Assembly: GCA_038205395.1 (NCBI GenBank)
Contig: JBBRBX010000020.1
Coordinates: 1 to 58,563, forward strand
DNA length: 58,563 nucleotides
Source: Fredericiella sp038205395
GTDB lineage: Bacteria; Chloroflexota; Anaerolineae; Caldilineales; Caldilineaceae
Reading direction: 5' to 3'
Below, in pieces: positions 25,344 through 32,714 of the stretch. Numbering within the stretch: the stretch's first letter is position 1; each line of letters opens with the position of its first letter. The notes under the pieces are model-generated. The model saw nothing but the letters and a program-made list of their open reading frames with translations. It was not told where the DNA came from and searched no databases. A program made the position numbers and the translations under genes.

Positions 25344-26552
25344 TCAAAGCGGCGGAAACAACGTCTCTGGGGCCAATGGTGGCCGGCCGGGGACGTTGTA
25401 GTTTGGCTGGAAAAGGGCGGCTGCCGGCTGCCGGCCCAGCGCACCGGGCCTGACCCCAAACCAACGAGTATAAATCTGATCGTACACTCCTTCCTCGCGC
25501 AACTGGAGCAGCGCCCGATTCACTTGCTCGCGCAGCGGGCTATGCGCAGAGAAGGCAATTCCATACTCTTCCACGCTGAAGGGGCCGCCCGCCAGTTTGC
25601 TCGACCCGCCGCCTTCGTCCAGCGTATAATAGAGCAGCACTGGGTAGTCATACACGATGAGTTCCGTTGCGCCACGATTCAGCCGGCCATAGGCTTCGTC
25701 AATGGTGGTGGTGGCGATATGCGGCAGCCCGCGCCCGGTCAGCCACTCATCCGCTGTGCTGCCGGCCACGGTGGTAATGCGTTTGCCGGGCAGGTCGCGC
25801 GGGCCGCTGATCGTGCCGCGCAGCTCATTCACCGCCAACTGAGCAGTGACGGCGGCGGTGAAGTTGGCCACCACAATCAGCCCGGCAAACATCCAGATCA
25901 GCCCCACCAGCCGGCCTGCCGCCGAGGTGGGGGTTTTGTCGCCGTAGCCGACGGTCGTCACCGTGACGCCGGCCCACCAGATGCCCGCCCAGATGCCATG
26001 CAAATAGTCCTGGGGAAAATGAGGGTTGCGCTTGCGTTCAAAGAACCAGACCAGATGGCCGACGATCAGCAGCAGCACAAAGATTGCGGCCAGCAGGCGC
26101 AGCAGTGCAGGTGAGAAGGCCAGGGCCACGGCATTGAAGCCAGACAGGGGCGAGCGCGCCGGCGTCAGGATGCCCAGCCCCGATTGAAAGTAGGAAAAGG
26201 AGAAATCCATCTGCTCTTCGCGCGCTGCAGTGATCGAGATAGCGGCAATCGCGGCGTCCGCCTGCTGCTGCGTAACAGCCGCCAACTGCTCGCCCACCGT
26301 CTTGACCTGCACCCACTGGTACTGGTAATCGAGGGTGTCGGCAATGGCTTCCCAGAGATCGATACTAAAGCCGGACAGTTCGCCGGCGTCGTCCACCATC
26401 ACAAACGGGGCAATCGGTTTGACGGCAATACGCAGGGGCTGCTGTTCAGGCGGTGCGGCCGCTGCCGGTGGTGCAGCAAGCACAAAAATAGTCCACACGG
26501 CCATCAGGAGAATGGCTATGGGGAGGCGGACTCGTTTTCGTATACACAACAA
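25344..26552 (-). CDS. GluR0-like ligand-gated potassium channel with split solute-binding domain
   Basis: I place the start at TTG 26552, which has AAGGA seven bases upstream and gives a clean signal peptide (RKRVR n-region, hydrophobic core, AAAA cleavage). The frame stays open upstream only because it runs through a fragment of the preceding gene. The protein has about 402 residues. S1 lobe of a periplasmic amino-acid-binding domain at about 40-135, membrane helix M1 near 147-170, pore with TVGYGD at 200-205 (the K+ selectivity filter), M2 near 213-240, and S2 lobe from about 245. This lobe-pore-lobe layout is that of GluR0, a prokaryotic glutamate-gated K+ channel. Ligand unknown. The C-terminal Pro-rich tail is unassigned. 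Confidence 0.88.
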   Translation of the reverse strand: MLCIRKRVRLPIAILLMAVWTIFVLAAPPAAAAPPEQQPLRIAVKPIAPFVMVDDAGELSGFSIDLWEAIADTLDYQYQWVQVKTVGEQLAAVTQQQADAAIAAISITAAREEQMDFSFSYFQSGLGILTPARSPLSGFNAVALAFSPALLRLLAAIFVLLLIVGHLVWFFERKRNPHFPQDYLHGIWAGIWWAGVTVTTVGYGDKTPTSAAGRLVGLIWMFAGLIVVANFTAAVTAQLAVNELRGTISGPRDLPGKRITTVAGSTADEWLTGRGLPHIATTTIDEAYGRLNRGATELIVYDYPVLLYYTLDEGGGSSKLAGGPFSVEEYGIAFSAHSPLREQVNRALLQLREEGVYDQIYTRWFGVRPGALGRQPAAALFQPNYNVPGRPPLAPETLFPPL

Positions 26553-26563
26553 ACAGTAAATCC

Positions 26564-26861
26564 TTACACTAAGGCCGCCATCTGCCGGGCTTGTTCCAGC
26601 CAGAACGCATAGTTGGGCCGGCGAAAGGCCGGCGCCTGGCAGATGCCAGCCAGTTGTTCGGGCGTCGCAGCGGCCAACATCGACCGCCTGAAACCGCTTG
26701 AGATCCAGCAGTTCCACCAACTCTTGATCAGGCATACCCGCCAGCTCCCAGAAGCTGACGACGCCGGCGCGGTAGAGTTTTTCTTCAAAGATCGATTGGT
26801 TCCCTATTTTCAGCGCCGTCCGCAGCGCCCTCCTGCTCTTCACTGCCCTCACCGGCTGCAT
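26564..26861 (-). pseudogene. frameshifted helix-hairpin-helix tail of the upstream coiled-coil gene
   Basis: Two adjoining pieces of a helix-hairpin-helix (DUF4332-like) domain lie in different frames. The first (from about 26806, IGNQSIFEEKLYRAGVVSFW...LKRFQAV) continues the frame of the 26861 open frame. The second (about 26690 to 26564, TPEQLAGICQAPAFRRPNY ... QMAALV then TAA) lies one frame over. The coiled-coil protein upstream ends in a third frame, just as the first piece begins. Together they read like the normal C-terminus of one protein, so two frameshifts are needed. They may be real decay, programmed events or sequencing errors. Confidence 0.65.
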
Positions 26862-27456
26862 CTTGCGTTTCCGCCGCTAAATCAAGCGACGTACTACGCT
26901 GCTCGATCTCGGGGTTGACGGCAGCGGCCTCAGCCGTTTGGGTCTGTGCCGTTGCCGGCAGAACGGCAGTTTCGTCAAGCTGGGCTTGCAACTGCCTGCT
27001 GCGCTGGCGCTCCAGTTCCAGTTCGGCCAGGCGCGCAGTAAGATTTTCCTCCAACACCTGGACCTTTTGCGTATAAATCGTCTCGGTATCCTGGCCGCGT
27101 GCGCGTTCATTTTCCAACTCGGCGGCACGCGCATCAAGCCCGCTCTGCAAATCTCGGATGCGGCTTTCATAGTCACCGATGGAATTGCTCAAGCTTGTGC
27201 GTTCTTCGGCAATGTCAGCCGAGCGTTTGGCAATGTCCACCTGCACTGTGCGCAGCTTGGCCTCATAGTCGTCGCGCTGCAACTGCACTTCCGTGCGCAC
27301 AGCATTCAACTGCGTTTGCGCATCGCGCAGCTCCGCATCCAGCTGCAGCGACTGATCCGCCAACTGTTTTTTGCCGGAACGCGCAACCCACCAGCCAATC
27401 AGCACCCCAAACAGCAGCGCCACCAAGAGGGAAAATCCCAGCGCGAGTATATCCAT
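26785..27456 (-). CDS. membrane-anchored coiled-coil protein, probably truncated by a frameshift
   Basis: As read, 223 residues. One N-terminal membrane helix (about 3-25, LALGFSLLVALLFGVLIGWWVA) is followed by a long coiled coil to about residue 165 and an acidic low-complexity tail that stops at TGA 26785. The ATG has GGGAGGA five bases upstream. The stop lies only about 20 bases into a region where another frame encodes an intact-looking helix-hairpin-helix domain. The full ancestral protein was therefore probably anchor, coiled coil and HHH domain, ending at 26564. Function unknown; the HHH part would suggest nucleic acid or protein binding near the membrane. Confidence 0.75.
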   Translation of the reverse strand: MDILALGFSLLVALLFGVLIGWWVARSGKKQLADQSLQLDAELRDAQTQLNAVRTEVQLQRDDYEAKLRTVQVDIAKRSADIAEERTSLSNSIGDYESRIRDLQSGLDARAAELENERARGQDTETIYTQKVQVLEENLTARLAELELERQRSRQLQAQLDETAVLPATAQTQTAEAAAVNPEIEQRSTSLDLAAETQDAAGEGSEEQEGAADGAENREPIDL

Positions 27457-27596
27457 GCGTCCTCCCTGATCCAGCTTCTCCGTTGCGATAATTGTTGCTG
27501 CGCATACAGTGTAACAGCTTAGGAGTAACTGCGTATGCAGCAGGATGGACTAATTTGCAGCAGTTGCGCTTACAGGGTCAGACATCCATGAAAGCA

Positions 27597-27633
27597 GCAG
27601 ATTCCACGCAGAAAGCACCTGCGTGGAATCTGC
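27597..27633. terminator. perfect 15-bp inverted repeat, likely terminator of the SIMPL gene
   Basis: GCAGATTCCACGCAG and its exact reverse complement are separated by a 7-nt loop. The hairpin lies about 48 nt past the stop of the minus-strand SIMPL gene and upstream of the coiled-coil gene. On the minus strand it is followed by TGCTTTC, a poor U-tract. Its length and perfection suggest a terminator or an RNA stability or processing element. Confidence 0.6.
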
Positions 27634-27680
27634 CGCCGGCATCAGCCGGTGATTAACCGCACTGAACCTATCGACCGTGA

Positions 27681-28484
27681 TTAATCGGTCAATTCGTAGA
27701 TGACCTGCAACTGCATGGTCAGGCGCAGTTGGCCCGGTTCAATCGGGGCATCCATCCTAGCGCCACCCACGCCGGTGGAGAACTGGGTGAACTGGTTGCT
27801 GTAAATGCCGCCGCTGGAGCCGATCACTTCGCTGATGCTGATGATGCGTCCAACGTTGACGCCGGCCAGGCCGGCCAGCTCATCGGCAGTGGCGGCGGCA
27901 TTCTCCACCGCCAGCTTGCGGGCAGCCGAGCGGGCAGTGGTTGGGTCGTCGAGCAGAAATTCAACGCCATAGATGCTGTTGGCGCCAGCCTTGATCGAAG
28001 CATCCAGCACCGCACCAACCTGATCTAGATCGCGGATCAAGACATTGACCGTGTTGGTGACGCGATACTGCACTTCCGTGCTGGGCGAGCCATCGGGGCT
28101 GTAGCGCTCGGAGAAGACACTGTAGCCGGAGGTCTGGATATCCTCTTCGGCAATGCCCATTTCCTTAAGCGCCGCCAGCACCTGTGTGGTGACACGGTTG
28201 TTTTCCACTGCGGCATCATCCACCGACGCGTTCAGCACCTCGACGCCAATGTTGGCGCGCGCCACGTCAGGCTTGATGTTGACGGTGCCGTCACCCACCA
28301 CCGTAATCGTGCGCGGCAGTTGGTTGGTGGCCACCGGGCCGGCGCCTGCTGCAGCGTCGCTGACAGCCGCCGCCGGGGTAGGCGTGGCGTCTTGGGCGCG
28401 GGCGACGGGCGAGCCGGCTGCGCCGAGCCATACTGCTGCCGCAAGCGCGGCGGCGACGAATGTGCGATTCAAAGTCAGTTGCAT
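27681..28484 (-). CDS. secreted SIMPL-domain (DUF541) protein
   Basis: I use the ATG at 28484 with GGGAGG seven bases upstream. The frame is open for 56 more codons without support. The protein has 267 residues with a signal peptide (core FVAAALAAAVWLGAAG, cleavage after ARA at about 30), a short Ala-rich linker, and the SIMPL domain from about 55: ITVVGDGTVNIKPDVARANIGVEV, GIAEEDIQTSGYSVF and the NAAATADELAGLAGVNVGRI segment typical of the family. SIMPL proteins are periplasmic or extracellular; some protect against oxidative stress, others bind signalling kinases. It lies downstream of the Memo-family gene. Confidence 0.9.
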   Translation of the reverse strand: MQLTLNRTFVAAALAAAVWLGAAGSPVARAQDATPTPAAAVSDAAAGAGPVATNQLPRTITVVGDGTVNIKPDVARANIGVEVLNASVDDAAVENNRVTTQVLAALKEMGIAEEDIQTSGYSVFSERYSPDGSPSTEVQYRVTNTVNVLIRDLDQVGAVLDASIKAGANSIYGVEFLLDDPTTARSAARKLAVENAAATADELAGLAGVNVGRIISISEVIGSSGGIYSNQFTQFSTGVGGARMDAPIEPGQLRLTMQLQVIYELTD

Positions 28485-28677
28485 AGGTTTTTCCTCCCTT
28501 ACCTGCATTTGTTGCGTCAAGCGGGCCAGGTCGCTTCCATGACGCCCGCTTGCAATTTGGGTTGTTTGCCTGCCGTCTAGACGTTTAGAGCTGCTCTGCT
28601 CCGGAACTTCCTTTAGGACGGACAGCGGCGGGCAATTGTTCCCACGCTGCAAAAGCGGCTAACCGCCGGCGGGTGCA

Positions 28678-29952
28678 CTAGGCAAACATCATGCCTGTCA
28701 CCGTCACGACGGAGGTGTCGTTGTCATCTGCTGGGCAGGTGGCATAGCCCCACTGTTCACCCGGCAAATCGCCCAGCAACTGCATCGTCAGCGCAATGGG
28801 TGCAACGCCGCAGACATTGTTGCGGTTGTGCTCACGGCGGATGGCGGCCAGAAAGGCTGCGGAATCACCGGCAGACAAGGCGGCCAGCAGTTCGCTGTCG
28901 GCTGCCGCCAACTCCGTCCGTCCCGCTGTGGTCAGCGGGCGCCCGCCGAAGGCCGGCCCTACATGCGCCAGGTCCCCCGACGCTACAACCAGCACACGCC
29001 GCCCAGCCATTGCCTGTCGCAAGGTGGAGACGACAGCGCTGATCACGGCGTGCTCCTGCGGCTCTGCACCGGCTTCGAGCAAAGATTGGAACGACCCGGT
29101 CAAGATGGGGACGACCGCCACCGGTGTCCCAGCGCGCATGTGGTGCAGCCAGACGGCGACCAGTTCCAGCGAATGTTCGCCGCGGTGGCGCAGCTCGCCG
29201 GCGTAGGCGTCTTCCTCGCCGATGACAGCCGCCAGTTGATCTACGATGGCGGTGTCGGTCGGCAGCACACCATAGGGCGTGGCATAATTCTGGCGGGTCA
29301 GCGTAAACAGATCGCTGCCATAGTGATCGGTGCCCAAGATGATGACCAACTCCGCTTCACGCGCCGCCTGCGCCGCCCGCTGCCAGATTTGCGCATAGAC
29401 GGCGCCGCCGCGGCTGTAGTCGATGTGCGGGCTGAGCAGCCCGACCGGCCTGGACCAATCCACCGCCACGGGCGAGACATGCACGGCTTCTTCCGCTTCT
29501 TCAAGGTAATCCTGCAGCAAACGCCAGAGCGCCTTTTCATCGTCCGGATAGGCGGGGCCGGCTAAGGCAGGCGTGCGAAAGGGCGCCGCACGAAATGCAG
29601 CGCGTGCGGCTGCATAGGCGGCGGCGGAACGTTCATTGTCCAGCATGACGGCTGCGTCCAGCGCCTCCAGCAGTTCGCCGACGCTTTGCTCCGGCAGTTC
29701 AAAGCCATAGCGACGCTGAAAGGCTGCCAGCATTGCAGACAGGTCGTGATGCCCGTCGCAAAAGGCCAGTACAGCGGCCAGCGGCTGCGGCACCAACAGT
29801 TGATGTTCGCTCAACTGCTGTGGGTCGCGCAGCAGGAGATAGGGATCGCCTTCGTGCACCAGCGGGCGCACGTCGAGCGGGCGCAGTTGCGGGTAGGCGG
29901 TTGCCTGGTTGGTGCTTATCTGATTGGTGGCGTGATTGGTTCCGTTTGTCAT
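28678..29952 (-). CDS. Memo-family (AmmeMemoRadiSam protein B-like) protein with N-terminal PqqD-like domain
   Basis: I choose ATG 29952, which sits 6 bp after a TATAAT; the longer frame to 30060 runs into the promoter. The protein has 424 residues. Residues about 25-110 (YLLLRDPQQLSEHQLLVPQPLA and the CDGHHDL segment) resemble PqqD/RRE-type winged-helix domains. The Memo domain follows from about 150: SPHIDYSRGG, ILGTDHYG, HRGEHSLE, VASGDLAHVGPAFGG and NNVCGVAPI, with the His, His and Cys that line the Memo active-site pocket. The biochemical function of bacterial Memo proteins is unsettled. The AMMECR1 and radical SAM partners are not in the window. Confidence 0.88.
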   Translation of the reverse strand: MTNGTNHATNQISTNQATAYPQLRPLDVRPLVHEGDPYLLLRDPQQLSEHQLLVPQPLAAVLAFCDGHHDLSAMLAAFQRRYGFELPEQSVGELLEALDAAVMLDNERSAAAYAAARAAFRAAPFRTPALAGPAYPDDEKALWRLLQDYLEEAEEAVHVSPVAVDWSRPVGLLSPHIDYSRGGAVYAQIWQRAAQAAREAELVIILGTDHYGSDLFTLTRQNYATPYGVLPTDTAIVDQLAAVIGEEDAYAGELRHRGEHSLELVAVWLHHMRAGTPVAVVPILTGSFQSLLEAGAEPQEHAVISAVVSTLRQAMAGRRVLVVASGDLAHVGPAFGGRPLTTAGRTELAAADSELLAALSAGDSAAFLAAIRREHNRNNVCGVAPIALTMQLLGDLPGEQWGYATCPADDNDTSVVTVTGMMFA

Positions 29953-29988
29953 GGGTGGATTATAGAGTGACTGGTGCAGCAAACGCAA
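29953..29988 (-). promoter_or_regulatory. promoter of the Memo-family gene, probably leaderless
   Basis: On the minus strand: TTGCGT, 18-bp spacer, TATAAT, then six bases to the ATG at 29952. With initiation about seven bases past the -10 the transcript would begin at or near the start codon. There is no Shine-Dalgarno sequence, which fits leaderless translation. Confidence 0.6.
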
Positions 29989-30015
29989 TCTATTTGCTGT
30001 CTGACCCGCCAAAAT

Positions 30016-30044
30016 TTGTTGGCGCTGCACATAGGTGGTAGACT
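30016..30044 (+). promoter_or_regulatory. promoter of the rpsF-rpsR operon
   Basis: TTGTTG, 17-bp spacer, TAGACT. Start of transcription would be near 30051, giving a leader of about 110 nt that contains the hairpin at 30059-30095. Confidence 0.55.
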
Positions 30045-30058
30045 GAATGGTGGTTTGC

Positions 30059-30095
30059 AACGAGGGGATTTACCGGTGCACCCCGGCCCCTCGTT
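30059..30095 (+). promoter_or_regulatory. structured leader hairpin upstream of rpsF, candidate S6:S18 autoregulatory element
   Basis: A 9-bp outer stem AACGAGGGG/CCCCTCGTT encloses an asymmetric bulge AUUUA and an inner CCGG/CCGG stem with a six-base loop. It lies between the operon promoter and rpsF. A CCG-containing bulged hairpin in front of rpsF is known in many bacteria as the site where the S6-S18 complex represses its own mRNA. The following TTCTTTCT could also make it an attenuator. The assignment is inference. Confidence 0.45.
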
Positions 30096-30160
30096 CTTTC
30101 TGTTCGCAGGGTTTGCTTGCGGGCATCTCCAGAGAAAGAGCATAAGGAGTTTTACACGCA

Positions 30161-30466
30161 ATGAACGGTGCAGAAACAAGAGAGTACGAGTTGGTTTACG
30201 TCCTCCAACCTGGCTTGGATGAGACCGCCCTCCAAAGCTTTGAGCAGCGGATGGGGGATCTGATCGAGGCGCAAGGTGGCACGGACATCGTTACGGAGCC
30301 GTGGGGCAAGCGCAATCTGGCTTATCCCATTAGGCGCTATTTTGAAGGGTACTATATCCTGCATCGCTTTGCGATGCCGCCCACCGGCACTGACGAATTG
30401 GATCGCACCTTGCGCTTCAGCGAGGATGTGATTCGTTATTTGTTGATGCGTCAGGACGAATATTAA
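30161..30466 (+). CDS. rpsF: 30S ribosomal protein bS6
   Basis: The protein has 101 residues, the normal bS6 length. It begins with the REYELVYVLQPGLDE strand and has WGKRNLAYPIRRYFEGYYILHRF, the most conserved bS6 segment, and DVIRYLLMR near the end. AAGGAG lies upstream of the ATG. It heads an operon with rpsR 32 bp downstream; the ssb gene that often sits between the two is absent. Confidence 0.97.
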   Translation: MNGAETREYELVYVLQPGLDETALQSFEQRMGDLIEAQGGTDIVTEPWGKRNLAYPIRRYFEGYYILHRFAMPPTGTDELDRTLRFSEDVIRYLLMRQDEY

Positions 30467-30498
30467 TCAGCCGCCAGGCGTTAAAGGAAAATACCAAC

Positions 30499-30921
30499 AT
30501 GAATGAGCAAGTGAGTTCCACACCTGAATTGGAAGCCCAGCCCGCCCGCCCGGTGCGCGACGAAGAAGAGACGGCGGCCGAGCTTGAAAATGAAATGGAA
30601 GATGAAGTCGAAGACGGTGAAGTCGAAGACGGCGATGGGGAAGAGGAAGAAGGCTTTGCTGCCCCTGAAGAGTATGTCGAGCGCGACAAAGGCGAACGTC
30701 GTCGCGTCGGCAGCGATGTCAAGGTCGACGACGTAACCTACAAAAATGTGCCGCTGCTGTCACGCTTTCTGGACCGGCGCGGGCGCATCATGTCCCGGCG
30801 CAAGACCCGTGTCAGCGCCAAAATGCAGCGCCGCATCGTGCGTGAGGTGAAGCGAGCACGCCATCTCGCCCTGCTGCCGTACACGGCTGACCAGACCCGC
30901 CAGGTGCGGAGACGCAGGTAA
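30499..30921 (+). CDS. rpsR: 30S ribosomal protein bS18 with long acidic N-terminal extension
   Basis: The protein has 140 residues, about twice the usual 75. The C-terminal part from about 77 is clear bS18 (YKNVPLLSRFLDRRGRIMSR, then AKMQRRIVREVKRARHLALLPYT). Residues about 20-60 are almost all Glu and Asp with Gly and Val. The Cys found in the N-terminal tail of many bS18 proteins is missing. The gene lies between rpsF and a parvulin gene that starts five bases after its stop. The acidic extension may shield the basic core or bind a partner; its role is unknown. Confidence 0.95.
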   Translation: MNEQVSSTPELEAQPARPVRDEEETAAELENEMEDEVEDGEVEDGDGEEEEGFAAPEEYVERDKGERRRVGSDVKVDDVTYKNVPLLSRFLDRRGRIMSRRKTRVSAKMQRRIVREVKRARHLALLPYTADQTRQVRRRR

Positions 30922-30926
30922 GTCCT

Positions 30927-32522
30927 ATGTCCAAGCGACAAGATCAGGCGCACCAAGAAGAAGTAGAACGCGCGATCTCGCGTAAGGAAGAACGACTGCG
31001 TCATCGCGACCGCGAACGGCACAAAAAGCTTTTTACCTTTATCGGCATAGCGCTGGGGTTGGCTGTTGCGCTGGTGCTGGTTGGCGTCGTCTACCAGTTT
31101 TTGGTGCTGCCCAACATGGCAGCCGCCAAGGTGGGCGATGTCAGCATCTCCACATCGCAGTTTCAGCGCCGCGTCCGCTTTGACCGCAATTCAATGCAGA
31201 ACCAGTTGACGCGGCTGCAGCAGTTGGAACAGCAGTTTGGCGGCCAGGGCTTTTTTCAGACCCAGATCGCTCAACTGCAGGCCACGCTGGCCAGCCCCTT
31301 CTCCATCGGCTCGCAGTCTTTGGACAGTATGATCGAAGACATCGTGATTGCCAGGGAAGCGGAAGCGCGCGGCATTACGGTGAGCGATGAAGAGGTGGAG
31401 GTTGCGCTGCGCGAAGAGGTGGCCAACGGCCTCGGCCTGGTCACGGAAGCGCAGGCGACGGCTACGGCGGAAGCGGCGGTTGCCGCTACGGCCACAGCGG
31501 CGCAGTTCACACCGACCGCTGTTCCCACCCCGGACCCGAGTGCCGCCATCACCACCACCGAAGCTGCGGCTACGCCCACCGAACCGCCGCCGGCTGCGGT
31601 CATCACCGATACCGGCTTCACCGAAGGGTTGGCTACGCTGGAAAGCAGCTTGCAGGCTTCCTCCGGCTTGTCGATCAACGAGTACCGCGACATTATCCGG
31701 GCGCGGCTGCTGCGCGAGAAGCTGGCCACCGCTATCGGCGAAGAAAAAGTGGTAGGCACGGAAGAGCAGGTGCACGCACGCCACATCCTGCTGACGGTGG
31801 CCGAACCGACGCCGGAGGCGCCGATCACCGGCACCGAGCCGCTGACCGCCGCCATCGATAGTGGCCTGAGCGTGACGCCTACCGGCGAAGTCACTGTAAC
31901 CGGCGACGTGACCACCAGTGCAGATATGACCGGCAGTACGGCTGTGACGGACACGAACACTGTCACCGATACGGCGGCAGTCACCGACACCGCGGCGGTT
32001 GGCCCGACTGTGGCAGTCACGTCCACCACCGGCGTCACGTCCACCGCTGATATGACCGGCACGGCAGGTGTAACAGGCACAGCCGGCATCACGGACACCC
32101 AGGTGATCAGCGGCACGCATGGGCCGTACACGGACGCCGAAGCGCTGGCGCTCGCCAATGAACTGCGCAGCCGCATTCTGGCCGGCGAGGACTTTGCTGC
32201 GCTGGCCCAAGCCTACAGCGACGACACCGGGTCGGCTGCCAACGGCGGCGATCTGGGCTGGTTCGGCAAGGGGCGGATGGTTGCTCCCTTTGAGGAAGCT
32301 GTCTTCGCGCTGCCGGTCGGCCAGGTGAGCGAACCGGTTAAGACCGACTTCGGCTATCATCTGATCGAGGTGCTGGAGAAAGACCCAGCGCGCGCCAAGG
32401 ATGAGAATCAGCTTGCCCAGGAGCGCAGCCAGACCTTCCAAAGCTGGCTCAGCGATCAGCTGGCTAGTGACCAGATCGAGCGGCCCGGCGACCTCACGTC
32501 GCTGCTGCCGGCGGGCTTCTAA
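30927..32522 (+). CDS. membrane-anchored parvulin-type peptidyl-prolyl isomerase with low-complexity insert
   Basis: The protein has 531 residues. The N-terminus is basic and cytoplasmic (1-34), with a membrane helix at about 35-60 and then a SurA/PrsA-like N-terminal chaperone region (about 66-290, interrupted by an Ala/Thr/Pro linker at 172-225). The parvulin domain begins with EEQVHARHILLTV (279-291) and resumes only at about 403 (ALALANELRSRILAGEDFAAL, GGDLGWFGKGRMV, FGYHLIEVLEK). The 110 residues between (about 293-402) are Thr/Val/Asp/Ala repeats. The isomerase helps fold exported proteins outside the membrane. The gene follows rpsR by five bases, so it is probably in the rpsF operon. 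Confidence 0.9.
   Translation: MSKRQDQAHQEEVERAISRKEERLRHRDRERHKKLFTFIGIALGLAVALVLVGVVYQFLVLPNMAAAKVGDVSISTSQFQRRVRFDRNSMQNQLTRLQQLEQQFGGQGFFQTQIAQLQATLASPFSIGSQSLDSMIEDIVIAREAEARGITVSDEEVEVALREEVANGLGLVTEAQATATAEAAVAATATAAQFTPTAVPTPDPSAAITTTEAAATPTEPPPAAVITDTGFTEGLATLESSLQASSGLSINEYRDIIRARLLREKLATAIGEEKVVGTEEQVHARHILLTVAEPTPEAPITGTEPLTAAIDSGLSVTPTGEVTVTGDVTTSADMTGSTAVTDTNTVTDTAAVTDTAAVGPTVAVTSTTGVTSTADMTGTAGVTGTAGITDTQVISGTHGPYTDAEALALANELRSRILAGEDFAALAQAYSDDTGSAANGGDLGWFGKGRMVAPFEEAVFALPVGQVSEPVKTDFGYHLIEVLEKDPARAKDENQLAQERSQTFQSWLSDQLASDQIERPGDLTSLLPAGF
31803..32132 (+). repeat. low-complexity Thr/Asp/Ala/Val coding repeat inside the parvulin domain
   Basis: Degenerate short repeats (TDTAAV, STADMTGTAGVTGTAG and the like) interrupt the isomerase domain between its first strand and first helix. 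The length is about 110 codons and the frame is kept, so the gene is not broken. Confidence 0.75.
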
Positions 32523-32550
32523 AGCAGGCAGTCAGTCTAGATAGAAGCAA

Positions 32551-32580
32551 GGAGAGCGTTCTCGCATGAGGGCGCTCTCC
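32551..32580 (+). terminator. probable terminator after the parvulin gene
   Basis: GGAGAGCG and CGCTCTCC form a perfect 8-bp stem with a 14-nt loop, 29 nt past the stop. Only a short T-rich stretch (TCATTAT) follows, so strength is unsure. Confidence 0.5.
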
Positions 32581-32714
32581 TCATTATGCAGGTCATTATG
32601 CAAGCGGCGGTTTCCCGTTTGTCCACCGATCTACTAGAATGAAAAGCAGTCGAGCACGGAAATAAGTACGGCTGCCCCTCACTCTATATAAACCTTTACA
32701 CGAAAGGACCGACT

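Noticed and set aside
26553..26861. N-terminal extension of the K+ channel frame
   Set aside because: The extra 103 codons hold part of a helix-hairpin-helix domain that belongs to the preceding gene. TTG 26552 gives a proper signal peptide and ribosome binding site.
31191..32441. 416-codon minus-strand frame opposite the parvulin gene
   Set aside because: Antisense shadow of a repetitive GC-rich coding region. Composition is Arg/Gly-rich, with no ribosome binding site.
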